A DNA stretch of 64,000 nt from Hydrotalea sp. (GCA_027364735.1 DAHXOT010000045.1:186001-250000); one strand, 5' to 3'; shown: positions 18,771 through 27,207, counted from the stretch's first letter. The notes: a model not told the origin generated them from the letters alone. Numbers and translations: made by a program.

Positions 18771-18940
18771 AAACAAGCAATTTTTTTAATACTATGGCAA
18801 TAGAAGAAATGAATCTAAAAATAATTTTTTATTTCTACAATTGGCAGTAAGATTTATTTTTTGATGAATATCAATTCAATTTTAAATCACCAATTCTTTG
18901 TCTATTTTTATTGTTCAACTTTTATATTTAACGATTTGCT

Positions 18941-20107
18941 ATGAACAGAAAATTACGATATGGAATGATTGGCGGCGGTAAAGATGCTTTTATAGGAGCC
19001 GTACATCGCATTGCCACAAATATGGATGGATTAATTGAACTAAAATGCGGAGCACTTAGTATTAATCCTGATATAGCTGTAGATTCGGGGAAATCACTTT
19101 TTTTAGAGGAAGAAAGAATTTATTTGAATTATCAAGAAATGATTTTAAAAGAAAGTAGGTTACCCGAAAATAAACGAATTGATTTTATAACCATTGTAAC
19201 GCCCAATTTTGCCCATTTTGCACCGGCAATGATGGCTTTAGAATATGGCTTTAATGTGGTAATAGAAAAGCCCATTGCATTTACACTAACCGAAGCCAAA
19301 CAATTACAACAAAAAGTAAACGAAACCGGATTAACACTTTGCTTAACACATACCTATTCGGGTTATCCAATGGTAAAACAAGCCAGAGCTATGGTAGCCG
19401 ATGGTGTGTTCGGAAAAATTAGAAAAGTTTGGGTAGAATATCCTCAAGGATGGTTAAGTAAATTAACCGAAAAAGAAGGGAATGCTCAAGCAGCATGGAG
19501 AACAGATCCTACCAAAAGCGGTAAAAGCGGCTCTATGGGCGATATTGGAACCCATGCTGCTCACTTAGCCGAATACATTTCCGGTTTACAAATTACAGAA
19601 CTCTGTGCCGATTTAAATACGATGGTTACGGGCAGAGCATTGGATGATGATGGCAATATTTTATTACACTTTAATAATGGTGCAGCCGGTGTTTTAATGG
19701 CATCGCAAGTTGCAGCCGGTGAAGAAAATGCCTTAAAAATTAGGATATATGGAGAAAAGGGTGGCTTGGAATGGTATCAGCACGAGCCCAATACTTTATT
19801 AGTAAAATGGTTGGATGCACCTGCTCAAATTTTGCGTGCAGGTACTAATTATACCAATTGGTTAAGTACTTATGCAACACATAATGCCAGAGTGCCGGGA
19901 GGGCATCCGGAAGGATATTTGGAAGCATTTGCTAATATTTACAGAAACTTTGCTTTAACGCTAACTGCGAAAATGAACGGAACAATGCCCTCAAAAGAAA
20001 TGTTAGATTTCCCTTCGGTACAGGATGGTGTTAGGGGAATGGCTTTTATAGATGTGGCTGTGGCTTCTGCGCAATCGGATAAAAAATGGACAAAATTTGA
20101 AATATAA
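18941..20107 (+). CDS. Gfo/Idh/MocA family oxidoreductase
   Basis: A 388-residue NAD(P)-dependent oxidoreductase. The N-terminal MIGGGKDAFIGAVHRIA is the nucleotide-binding loop, EKPIAFTLTEAKQL is the signature lysine motif (EKP), and GSMGDIGTHAAHLAEY carries the catalytic His region. There is no signal peptide, so it acts in the cytoplasm. In 3-keto-sugar pathways such enzymes reduce the keto-sugar or interconvert it with the parent sugar. It starts the plus-strand half of the cluster, and the next gene is 82 bases downstream. Confidence 0.88.
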   Translation: MNRKLRYGMIGGGKDAFIGAVHRIATNMDGLIELKCGALSINPDIAVDSGKSLFLEEERIYLNYQEMILKESRLPENKRIDFITIVTPNFAHFAPAMMALEYGFNVVIEKPIAFTLTEAKQLQQKVNETGLTLCLTHTYSGYPMVKQARAMVADGVFGKIRKVWVEYPQGWLSKLTEKEGNAQAAWRTDPTKSGKSGSMGDIGTHAAHLAEYISGLQITELCADLNTMVTGRALDDDGNILLHFNNGAAGVLMASQVAAGEENALKIRIYGEKGGLEWYQHEPNTLLVKWLDAPAQILRAGTNYTNWLSTYATHNARVPGGHPEGYLEAFANIYRNFALTLTAKMNGTMPSKEMLDFPSVQDGVRGMAFIDVAVASAQSDKKWTKFEI

Positions 20108-20131
20108 AAGCTGAATAATTTGTTGCCGTAC

Positions 20132-20147
20132 AAGTGTGCGACGCAAC
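20132..20147. repeat. intergenic repeat unit, copy 1
   Basis: The 16-mer AAGTGTGCGACGCAAC occurs here and again at 41172-41187. Both copies are intergenic and richer in G+C than the surrounding DNA. Flanks share only loose similarity (TGAATAA upstream, GAAGCT-GATA downstream). Confidence 0.5.
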
Positions 20148-20189
20148 GAAGCTTGATAGTAGTTCTATTGCCAAATAAATAATAAAATT

Positions 20190-21245
20190 ATGACTACAAT
20201 AAAAGGCCCTGCAATTTTTTTAGCTCAATTTATGGGTGATACAGCACCATTTAACAGTTTGGATGCTATTTGTAAATGGGCGGCAGCATTGGGTTATAAG
20301 GCTATTCAAATTCCTACATGGGATACAAGATTAATTGATTTACAAAAGGCGGCCGAAAGTAAAATGTATGCCGATGAGTTGAAAGGAAAAATTAATAGTT
20401 ATGGGTTAGAAATTTCGGAACTATCAACACATTTACAAGGACAATTAGTTGCTGTTAATCCGGCGTATGATGATTTATTTGATGCATTTGCACCAGATAC
20501 AATTAAAAAAAATCCGAAAGCAAGGCAAGCATGGGCTGTTCAGCAACTTATGTATGCTGCAAAAGCATCGCAAAATTTGGGATTAAAAGCACATGCAACT
20601 TTTAGTGGTGCATTATTATGGCATACTTTTCATCCATGGCCACAAAGGCCCGAAGGTTTGGTAGAGCAAGGTTTTACAGAATTAGCCAAGCGATGGGCAC
20701 CTATTTTAAATTATTTTGATGAATGCGGAGTGGATGTTTGTTACGAAATACATCCGGGCGAAGATTTGTTTGATGGAATAACATACGAAATGTTTTTAGA
20801 AAAGGTAAACAATCATCCACGGGCATGCCTTTTATACGATCCTTCTCATTTTGTTTTGCAACAATTAGATTATATACAATACATAGATTTTTATCATGAA
20901 CGCATTAAAGCTTTTCATGTAAAAGATGCTGAATTTCATTCAACCGGAAAGCAAGGAACTTTTGGCGGGTTTCAAAGTTGGATAAATAGAGCAGGGCGTT
21001 ATCGCTCACCTGGCGATGGGCAGGTTAATTTTAAAAGAATATTCAGTAAGCTTGCCCAATATAATTATACAGGATGGGCAGTGTTAGAATGGGAGTGTTG
21101 CATTAAACATCCGGAAGATGGTGCAAAAGAAGGAGCAGCATTTATTAACAATCATATTATTCGTGTAACAGAAAAAGCATTCGATGATTTTGCGGGAGCA
21201 AAAGCAGATGAAAATTTTAATAAACAAATTTTAGGAATTAGCTAA
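20190..21245 (+). CDS. sugar phosphate isomerase/epimerase family protein
   Basis: A 351-residue cytosolic TIM-barrel protein of the xylose isomerase-like superfamily, with no signal peptide. Characteristic stretches are the SELSTHLQGQLVAVNP strand, VCYEIHPGEDLFDG with a metal-binding Glu and His, LLYDPSHFVLQQLDY, AFHVKDAEFH and AVLEWECC. It lies between a Gfo/Idh/MocA gene and a cytochrome c gene, an arrangement common in Bacteroidota keto-sugar clusters, where it probably isomerises the oxidised sugar. The specific substrate is not evident. Confidence 0.87.
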   Translation: MTTIKGPAIFLAQFMGDTAPFNSLDAICKWAAALGYKAIQIPTWDTRLIDLQKAAESKMYADELKGKINSYGLEISELSTHLQGQLVAVNPAYDDLFDAFAPDTIKKNPKARQAWAVQQLMYAAKASQNLGLKAHATFSGALLWHTFHPWPQRPEGLVEQGFTELAKRWAPILNYFDECGVDVCYEIHPGEDLFDGITYEMFLEKVNNHPRACLLYDPSHFVLQQLDYIQYIDFYHERIKAFHVKDAEFHSTGKQGTFGGFQSWINRAGRYRSPGDGQVNFKRIFSKLAQYNYTGWAVLEWECCIKHPEDGAKEGAAFINNHIIRVTEKAFDDFAGAKADENFNKQILGIS

Positions 21246-21267
21246 TTATTATTTGCCTATTTAAAAA

Positions 21268-21275
21268 TACATTTG
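21268..21275 (+). promoter_or_regulatory. -7 promoter element before cytochrome c gene
   Basis: TACATTTG, an exact TAnnTTTG match, 17 bases before the cytochrome c ATG. A TTTG lies upstream, but at only 12 bases, which is shorter than usual. It may be an internal promoter of the cluster. Confidence 0.35.
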
Positions 21276-21292
21276 TACAAAAATTAGCATTA

Positions 21293-21664
21293 ATGAAAAA
21301 ATACTTTATAGTTATTGTAGCTGCAACAGTAATAGCCGCTTGCGGAAGTAATGAAACTAAACAAGCACCGGGAACAGAGCAAACTACCGATTTAAGTTCA
21401 AACCCCGATTATCAGAAAGGATTGGCATTAATTGCAAAGTCTGATTGTTTAACTTGTCATAAAGTATCGGAAAAATTAGTTGGTCCGGCTTATAAAGATG
21501 TTGCCAAAAAATATACCGAAAAAGATATTAGTACATTGGCAGAAAAAGTAATTAAAGGCGGCCAAGGTAATTGGGGTGCTATTCCTATGACACCCCATCC
21601 TACATTGTCTCAAGCCGATGCCGAACAAATGGTAAAATATATTTTATTACTTAAAAATTCATAA
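21293..21664 (+). CDS. cytochrome c lipoprotein
   Basis: A 123-residue protein with a lipoprotein signal (lipobox IAAC, Cys17) and a single class I cytochrome c domain. Haem is attached at CLTCH (around residues 53-57), and the distal methionine is likely the one in GAIPMTPH. It is anchored in the periplasm and probably takes electrons from the GMC dehydrogenase encoded at 14888-16567. Such GMC, subunit 3 and cytochrome c sets form glucoside 3-dehydrogenase complexes. It overlaps the DUF1080 gene by one base (TAATG). Confidence 0.9.
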   Translation: MKKYFIVIVAATVIAACGSNETKQAPGTEQTTDLSSNPDYQKGLALIAKSDCLTCHKVSEKLVGPAYKDVAKKYTEKDISTLAEKVIKGGQGNWGAIPMTPHPTLSQADAEQMVKYILLLKNS

Positions 21665-22350
21665 TGCGCATACTCTTTCTTTTCATATTATTTTCATCCA
21701 TACACTTATTTTGTTCAGCTCAATCAAATAAAGGTTGGATAAAATTGTTGAATGGAAAAAATTTAAACGGATGGCATACTTACGGAAAGCAAGTAGCTGG
21801 CAATTCTTGGATGGTTGAGAAAGATGGTTCGTTACATTTAAATACCTCAAGTAACAATAGAGTTGCAGGCGATTTGGTTACAACCGATGAGTATAAAAAT
21901 TTTGATTTAAAAGTAGAATGGAAAATATCGAAAAATGGAAATAGTGGTATTCTTTTTTTAGTACATGAAGATACTGCTAAGTATGATTATACATTTAGAA
22001 CAGGACCTGAAATGCAGGTTTTAGATAATGATGGACATGAAGATGGTAAAATTTATAAACATCGGGCAGGCGATTTATACGATTTAATTGCCTGTAGTAA
22101 AGAAACCGTAAAACCTGTGGGAGAATGGAATAAAGCCGAAATAATTTGTAATAATGGAAATCTTCAACTATTTCTAAACGGAACAAAAGTGGTTGAAACA
22201 ACTTTATGGAACGATGAATGGAATAAAATGGTATCTAAAAGTAAATTTAAAACCATGCCCGGATTTGGAAGATACCATGAGGGAAAAATTGCATTACAAG
22301 ATCATGGTAATGATGTTTGGTTTAGAAATATTGAAATAAAAAAATTGTAG
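21664..22350 (+). CDS. DUF1080 family 3-keto-glycoside hydrolase-like protein
   Basis: A 228-residue secreted protein with a signal peptide ending near FCSA (residue 18). The mature part is the DUF1080 (PF06439) jelly-roll: WIKLLNGKNLNGWHTYGK at the start, GNSGILFLVHED in the middle and KIALQDHGNDVWFRNIEIK at the end. Members have been shown to cleave 3-keto-glycosides after dehydrogenase oxidation of the sugar. The position directly after cytochrome c and near the GMC dehydrogenase strongly suggests that role here. The single-domain length is typical. Linkage specificity cannot be predicted. Confidence 0.88.
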   Translation: MRILFLFILFSSIHLFCSAQSNKGWIKLLNGKNLNGWHTYGKQVAGNSWMVEKDGSLHLNTSSNNRVAGDLVTTDEYKNFDLKVEWKISKNGNSGILFLVHEDTAKYDYTFRTGPEMQVLDNDGHEDGKIYKHRAGDLYDLIACSKETVKPVGEWNKAEIICNNGNLQLFLNGTKVVETTLWNDEWNKMVSKSKFKTMPGFGRYHEGKIALQDHGNDVWFRNIEIKKL

Positions 22351-22380
22351 TAATTAAATCATCAATCAACAATTTAATTA
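22351..22380. terminator. weak AT-only hairpin between convergent genes
   Basis: Arms 22351-22359 (TAATTAAAT) and 22372-22380 are complementary over 9 bp with a 12-base loop. All pairs are A-T, so as a terminator between the DUF1080 gene and the convergent beta-barrel gene it is only tentative. Confidence 0.3.
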
Positions 22381-22388
22381 AGTAGCAG

Positions 22389-23783
22389 TTATTTAAATTG
22401 ATACATAATACCGGCAGCTATTGCAAAGCTATAAGGGAATGATTGCACAATATTATTTTTATTAATAGAGTTAATTGCAAAATTATATAGTGGTGTAAAA
22501 CTCAGCGATACTTTATTGCTAATTGGGTATTGCACATTTACCGACAAAAGCATATTGATATACGATTTTCTTAATCCTTCTATATTGCTTAGTGTTTCAC
22601 TTTCTCGTTGAGAACTATTCTCGAAATTAGTTTCAATTAATCCCGAGGTTAAAAAATTAAAACCTATTCCAACACCGGGCGTAATAGCAAATTTTTGTTT
22701 TTGAAAAGTATAACCCATTGTTACAGGAATATTAATATACTGTAAAGTGTGTTTAGCAGATGTTGTAAATAAACTATCACCAATTTTTGGGTTACTACTA
22801 AATGCCGGTAAAACATATACATAACCAGATGAAACATTGTACCTATATTTTACAGCACCATTTCCATCGGCACTGGCATAAATAATAGAAGGGTTAATAT
22901 CTATAACAGTAGATGAAAAATTGATACCCGTTTGTACACTCCATTTTTTTGTAAACTTATAAGTAAGCGATAAACCTGCAGAAAATGAAGACGGCAGTTG
23001 TTTTTCTTCTTCTTCTATTTGCTGATATACTTGCGTTTGGTAGGGTACTATTATAGCGGGATTAGTTTTTAAATTGTATTGTGTAATTTGAGGTGCTACA
23101 AAAGCTGTTACTGAAAGTTGTGGTTGAAATTTTTTGCGATGTATAAGAGATGAATTGCTTTTATTAATTTGAAAAGTTACTGGTTGTATAATTTGATTAA
23201 TAATTTCTGCTTGATGTACAATAGGTAAACTATAATTATTGAGTTTAATTGTTGCCAACTTTTGATGAGAAATAGAATTTGTATTGTTGAAAGAAATCTC
23301 CTTTTCTGCAATGGCATTCCATTCGTTTTTTTCAATAGAATTTATGGTAGATGATATTTCTGTAGAATTATTTTTTATGGGTATAATTTCTTTGTGGCTA
23401 CCAACGGAGATTATTTTATTATGTAACATAGTAGCAATACCCTTGTTAGCAGATAAAATATTTTTATGAGTAGAGTAATTTTTTTGCTTTTTTTCTACAC
23501 TCAACTTATTTTGATGTAGTGGTATATTATTGGGTTGAACTAAAGTAATATTGTTTTTTTCGGTTTTATTTTGGTTAGTTAGCTCATACACACCAATTAA
23601 AATTAATAATATTGATAGAGCCAAAGAAATACGTTTAAATAGAATAAATTTTCGTTTATAATTTTCTGCATTTTTTTGATCTAGTGCAGATTCAACAGTT
23701 TGCCAAACTTGTTCCGAAGGTTGTTCTTGCAATGGTTCAATTGCATTTTTAAATAGCTTATCAATATCGTTTAGGTTGTTCAT
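22389..23783 (-). CDS. membrane-anchored protein with C-terminal beta-barrel, sigma-factor partner
   Basis: A 464-residue protein. Residues 1-45 are hydrophilic and cytoplasmic-looking, and contain EQVWQTVESALDQ, similar to anti-sigma-type N-termini. One hydrophobic segment follows at about 47-66 (ISLALSILLILIGVYEL), then a Ser/Asn/Lys-rich stretch to about 210. The C-terminal 240 residues resemble a PorT-type outer-membrane beta-barrel (SAGLSLTYKFTKKWSVQTG, alternating strands, final residue in MYQFK). It starts 8 bases after the ECF sigma gene. I infer a role in sensing and sigma control, but how an inner-membrane helix and a barrel coexist is unclear. Confidence 0.7.
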   Translation of the reverse strand: MNNLNDIDKLFKNAIEPLQEQPSEQVWQTVESALDQKNAENYKRKFILFKRISLALSILLILIGVYELTNQNKTEKNNITLVQPNNIPLHQNKLSVEKKQKNYSTHKNILSANKGIATMLHNKIISVGSHKEIIPIKNNSTEISSTINSIEKNEWNAIAEKEISFNNTNSISHQKLATIKLNNYSLPIVHQAEIINQIIQPVTFQINKSNSSLIHRKKFQPQLSVTAFVAPQITQYNLKTNPAIIVPYQTQVYQQIEEEEKQLPSSFSAGLSLTYKFTKKWSVQTGINFSSTVIDINPSIIYASADGNGAVKYRYNVSSGYVYVLPAFSSNPKIGDSLFTTSAKHTLQYINIPVTMGYTFQKQKFAITPGVGIGFNFLTSGLIETNFENSSQRESETLSNIEGLRKSYINMLLSVNVQYPISNKVSLSFTPLYNFAINSINKNNIVQSFPYSFAIAAGIMYQFK

Positions 23784-23791
23784 AAAAAAAA

Positions 23792-24328
23792 TTATTTAGC
23801 TATTTTTAATTGAGATGTAATTAACTTTTGCAAAATATTTCTGGCATCGGAGAGATTAGATTTTGATGTTCCTTCAGTAATAGATAGCAATTGTGCAATT
23901 TCTTTGTGTTTATATCCTTCAAAAACATATAGGTTAAAAACCATTCTATAGGCTGTTGGCAGCTTTTGCACTAAGTATAATAATTCTTTTGCACTTAAAT
24001 TGGTAATAGCAGTATTATTAAGGAACAATGATTCTTCTACGGTTTCCAATGCATATATTGGCCTAAGTGTAGCTTTTTTTCTTATTCTTTGTAATGCTGT
24101 ATTTACCATTATTTTTCTTACCCATCCTTCAAAAGAGCCAATATTTTTATATTGATGTAAGGCAACAAATATTTTTATAAATCCTTCTTGTAAAATATCT
24201 TCAGCCTCTTGTCTGTCATTTGCATAGCGTAAACAAACAATTAGCATTGTAGGAGAGAATAAATTATACAATGCCAATTGGGCACCCCTATCGCCGGCAA
24301 TACATTTTTTGATTAGCATTAAATCCAT
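23792..24328 (-). CDS. ECF-type RNA polymerase sigma factor
   Basis: A 178-residue sigma-70 family protein. Region 2 (LYNLFSPTMLIVCLRYANDRQEAEDILQ segment, with the DILQEGFIKIF motif) and region 4 (VFNLYVFEGYKHKEIAQLL plus SKSNLSDARNIL helix-turn-helix) are both present, without region 1 or 3. This is typical of extracytoplasmic-function sigma factors in Bacteroidota. The immediately downstream gene has an anti-sigma-like N-terminus and likely restrains it. Targets cannot be read from the window. Confidence 0.92.
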   Translation of the reverse strand: MDLMLIKKCIAGDRGAQLALYNLFSPTMLIVCLRYANDRQEAEDILQEGFIKIFVALHQYKNIGSFEGWVRKIMVNTALQRIRKKATLRPIYALETVEESLFLNNTAITNLSAKELLYLVQKLPTAYRMVFNLYVFEGYKHKEIAQLLSITEGTSKSNLSDARNILQKLITSQLKIAK

Positions 24329-24427
24329 TTCAATTGGGCATTTTAATTATTAGATGATTAGATGTACTAAAAGGTTGGCTTGCAAATTGTTTTTTCTGTA
24401 AACGGCTTATTGCGGGTATAAAAAATA

Positions 24428-24460
24428 AAAGCCACCTATACATAAGTAATAGGCAGCTTT
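24428..24460 (-). terminator. terminator after PepSY-like gene
   Basis: A 12-position stem (arms 24428-24439 and 24449-24460) that pairs fully on the minus strand if two G-U pairs are allowed, with a 9-base loop and a T-rich tail. It begins 22 bases beyond the stop at 24482. Confidence 0.6.
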
Positions 24461-24481
24461 GATAATTTTTATTTGTACGAA

Positions 24482-24910
24482 TTAAGCTTTTACCGATTTG
24501 ATAAAATCGCCATTATTAGTAAAAATCAAATCTTTGCCATTTACTTCTGCTTCATAATTTATTTCGCCGGAGCTTTTGGTAATTTTAGAAGCCTCTTTAA
24601 TGGTAGCATTAGGGAAATTTTTCTTAACGTAATCTGTTACTGCTTTAGGTAATTCGGACGTTTTAATTTCCATTTCTGTTTCGGTAATAGTACCATTTGG
24701 TTCAAGCATAGCACTCATTTCATGTCCCATTTTTTTAAATCCTGCTTCATATTTTCCATCTTCCATTTCCCATTTTGCTTCTACTCCGGGAAATTGTTTA
24801 GCGAAGCTTGCTTTAACTACAGCAGGTACTTGGCTTTCTTTTAATTTTTGTGCATGTGCAAAGCATACTAATCCAATGCTTAGTACTGAAAGGCTGATTA
24901 ATTTTTTCAT
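24482..24910 (-). CDS. secreted PepSY-like protein
   Basis: A 142-residue protein with a signal peptide (cleavage likely after AHA at residue 20). Two PepSY-like units of the PF11396 type follow: one with VKASFAKQFPGVEAKWEMEDGKYEA and the DGTITETEMEI-like turn, and one with VTDYVKKNFPNATIKEASK and a NGKDLIF strand. These small periplasmic proteins are common in Bacteroidota, and their function is not established. A -7 promoter and a terminator bracket it, so it is transcribed alone. Confidence 0.78.
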   Translation of the reverse strand: MKKLISLSVLSIGLVCFAHAQKLKESQVPAVVKASFAKQFPGVEAKWEMEDGKYEAGFKKMGHEMSAMLEPNGTITETEMEIKTSELPKAVTDYVKKNFPNATIKEASKITKSSGEINYEAEVNGKDLIFTNNGDFIKSVKA

Positions 24911-24943
24911 AATTTGATTTTTGTATTAATTAATTTAATACTG

Positions 24944-24951
24944 CAAACCTA
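24944..24951 (-). promoter_or_regulatory. -7 promoter element for PepSY-like gene
   Basis: On the minus strand this reads TAGGTTTG, an exact TAnnTTTG match, 34 bases before the ATG at 24910. No clear -33 TTTG is seen. Confidence 0.45.
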
Positions 24952-25038
24952 AAAGGCAATTTTGAGGAAATTTTGAAGAGTATATTTTATTTCTGCTATA
25001 TATGTACAAAACATTGTTAATGGTATAACATAGAAATA

Positions 25039-25079
25039 AATAAAAGAAAGATTCTGTTAATCAGAATCTTTCTTTTATT
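25039..25079. terminator. strong terminator hairpin after deoxyhypusine-synthase-like gene
   Basis: A perfect stem of 18 bp (arms 25039-25056 and 25062-25079) with loop TTAAT; the arms contain AAAGAAAGATTCTG and its complement. It lies 36 bases beyond the stop at 25115 on the minus strand and is flanked by A- and T-rich sequence on both sides. Confidence 0.8.
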
Positions 25080-25114
25080 CAATAAGCTATCAAAAAATGT
25101 AAGATAAATTTATA

Positions 25115-26089
25115 TTACCAACCTAAAATCCATGCAAAAATTAAAGGAGCAACAATAGTAGCATCGCTTTCAACAATAAATTTTGGTGTATGAATATCTA
25201 ATTTTCCCCAGGTAATTTTTTCATTTGGTACAGCGCCACTATAAGAGCCATAAGAAGTAGTACTATCGCTGATTTGACAGAAATAACTCCAAAAAGGAAC
25301 ATCGTGCCATTCTAAATCTTGATACATCATTGGTACTACACAAATAGGAAAGTCTCCGGCAATACCACCCCCAATTTGAAAAAAGCCAACGCCTTTACCA
25401 CCACTATTAGCCCTATACCATTCGGTTAAATACACCATATATTCTATACCCGATTTAACAGTGTTTGCTTTTAATTCGCCTTTAATAACATAGCTGGCAA
25501 AAATATTTCCGGTAGTGCTATCTTCCCATCCCGGAACAATAATAGGAATATTTTTTTCTGCCGCAGCCACTATCCAGCTATCTTTTGGGTCAATTTCGTA
25601 ATACTGTTCCAGCTCTTTACTTAAAACTGTTTTGTATAAAAATTCGTGTGGAAAATAACGTTCGCCTTTTGATTCTGCTTCTTTCCATTGTTTTACCAAA
25701 TGTTTTTGCAAACGCCTAAAAGCTTCCTCTTCCGGTATGCAGGTATCGGTAACTCTATTGTAATGGTGTTCTAATAAATCCCATTCTTCCTGAGGTGTTA
25801 AATCTCTATAATTCGGAACTCTTTTATAATGTGAGTGAGCTACTAAATTCATTACATCTTCTTCTAAATTAGCTCCGGTACACGATATGATATCAATCTT
25901 TCCTTGTCTAATCATTTCTGCTAATGAAATACCTAATTCTGCAGTACTCATTGCTCCAGCCAATGTAACCATCATTTTACCACCTTCGGTTAAATGTGTT
26001 TCATAACCTTTGGCGGCATCCATTAATGCCGCTGCGTTAAAATGGCGATAATGGTGTTGTATAAATGTAGAAATAGGTCCTTTATTCAT
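25115..26089 (-). CDS. deoxyhypusine synthase family protein
   Basis: A 324-residue cytosolic protein of the deoxyhypusine synthase fold. Family segments are LAGAMSTAELGISLAEMI (NAD site), CTGANLEEDV, VPGWEDSTTGNIFA, the GGGIAGDF loop and ITWGKLDIH with K296, the position of the catalytic lysine in eukaryotic enzymes. The GGGVVKHH loop of true deoxyhypusine synthases is changed to GGGIAGDF. Bacteria lack the eIF5A substrate, and bacterial homologues are linked to polyamine metabolism, for example homospermidine synthesis; that role is an inference here. It is flanked by its own promoter and terminator. Confidence 0.88.
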   Translation of the reverse strand: MNKGPISTFIQHHYRHFNAAALMDAAKGYETHLTEGGKMMVTLAGAMSTAELGISLAEMIRQGKIDIISCTGANLEEDVMNLVAHSHYKRVPNYRDLTPQEEWDLLEHHYNRVTDTCIPEEEAFRRLQKHLVKQWKEAESKGERYFPHEFLYKTVLSKELEQYYEIDPKDSWIVAAAEKNIPIIVPGWEDSTTGNIFASYVIKGELKANTVKSGIEYMVYLTEWYRANSGGKGVGFFQIGGGIAGDFPICVVPMMYQDLEWHDVPFWSYFCQISDSTTSYGSYSGAVPNEKITWGKLDIHTPKFIVESDATIVAPLIFAWILGW

Positions 26090-26108
26090 ATAAAATATTT
26101 TATGGCGG

Positions 26109-26116
26109 CAAAAGTA
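26109..26116 (-). promoter_or_regulatory. -7 promoter element for deoxyhypusine-synthase-like gene
   Basis: On the minus strand this reads TACTTTTG, an exact TAnnTTTG match, 20 bases before the ATG at 26089. The same octamer precedes the sod gene. Confidence 0.45.
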
Positions 26117-26228
26117 ATTTTTTTGTTTGGTTTTAAAATCAATAAAATCAAGCGTAACATTTACTAAAAATAAAATTTTATAATTTTATTTGCATAAGTT
26201 AACCCAACCTATTCGACATTTGTTGCAT

Positions 26229-26249
26229 CATTTTGTACAACACAAAATG
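26229..26249. promoter_or_regulatory. inverted repeat just upstream of a glycosyltransferase gene
   Basis: CATTTTGT and ACAAAATG flank a 5-base spacer (ACAAC), an exact 8-bp dyad that ends 14 bases before the ATG at 26264. It could be an operator or a leader hairpin occluding the start; there is no T-tract, so it is not a terminator. Confidence 0.35.
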
Positions 26250-26263
26250 AATTAAGTTGTACC

Positions 26264-27196
26264 ATGGCTCATAAAATAAGCATATTAATACCTGTTTTTA
26301 ACGAAGAAAATAATATAACCATTATTGCCGATGCAATTAATAAGGTATTTCAAGAAATTGATAGCGAGTATGAAATATTATTTGTAAATGATGGCAGTAC
26401 CGACAATAGCCTAACTGCTATTAAGCAATTAATAATAAGTAATAAGCAAATAAAATATATCTCGTTCTCAAGAAATTTTGGAAAAGATAATGCCCTACTT
26501 GCAGGGTTTAAATATGCCAAAGGCGATGCACTTATAACCATTGATGCCGATATGCAACATCCTCCGGAAATGATTCCGGAAATGATTGAATTATGGAAAA
26601 AAGGAAATGATGTGGTGTATACTTATAGGGCTGATAGAAATGAGCATGTCAGTAACTTTAATCAGCTTTCTTCCAAAATGTTTTACAAAATTGTAAATAA
26701 CCTTTCGGATGTTGAATTGGAAGATGGCATTGCCGATTATAGATTGTTGGATAAAAAAGTAGTAAATGTTTTTAATAACCTTCATGAAGATCGTCCCTTT
26801 TTTAGAGGATTAATTAAGTGGGTAGGGTTTACCCAAACCGGTATTCCTTATATACCCCATGCAAGAGTTTCGGGTACTTCAAAATATAGTACCAAAGCAT
26901 TGGTACGTTTGGCATTGCAAGGTATTACCTCTTTTAGTGTAAAACCTTTATTAATTGCTATTTATTTAGGATTAACTTTTTCTCTTCTTTCGTTATTATA
27001 TATTCCTTACGTTATTTTTAGTTTATATTATCATCTTGCTATTTCGGGCTGGACATCAACCATTGTTACCATTGCATTTTTTGGAGGATTACAATTAATG
27101 ATTCTGGGTATCTTAGGAATTTATTTAGGTAAATTGTTTATGCAAAGTAAACAGCGTCCAAATTTTATTGTTAAAGAAACTAATATTATTGAATAA
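26264..27196 (+). CDS. GT2 glycosyltransferase, DPM1/ArnC/GtrB-like
   Basis: A 310-residue membrane-bound glycosyltransferase. The GT-A domain opens with ISILIPVFNEENNI, and has FVNDGSTDNSL, ITIDADMQHPPEMIPEMIE (the metal-binding DAD) and FSRNFGKDNALLAG. Two C-terminal transmembrane segments cover about 225-250 and 265-290. This architecture transfers a sugar from a nucleotide donor to polyprenyl phosphate. The next gene, 11 bases downstream, encodes a GT87-like polytopic transferase that could use that lipid-linked sugar. Confidence 0.9.
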   Translation: MAHKISILIPVFNEENNITIIADAINKVFQEIDSEYEILFVNDGSTDNSLTAIKQLIISNKQIKYISFSRNFGKDNALLAGFKYAKGDALITIDADMQHPPEMIPEMIELWKKGNDVVYTYRADRNEHVSNFNQLSSKMFYKIVNNLSDVELEDGIADYRLLDKKVVNVFNNLHEDRPFFRGLIKWVGFTQTGIPYIPHARVSGTSKYSTKALVRLALQGITSFSVKPLLIAIYLGLTFSLLSLLYIPYVIFSLYYHLAISGWTSTIVTIAFFGGLQLMILGILGIYLGKLFMQSKQRPNFIVKETNIIE

Positions 27197-27207
27197 TTAT
27201 ATCATAC

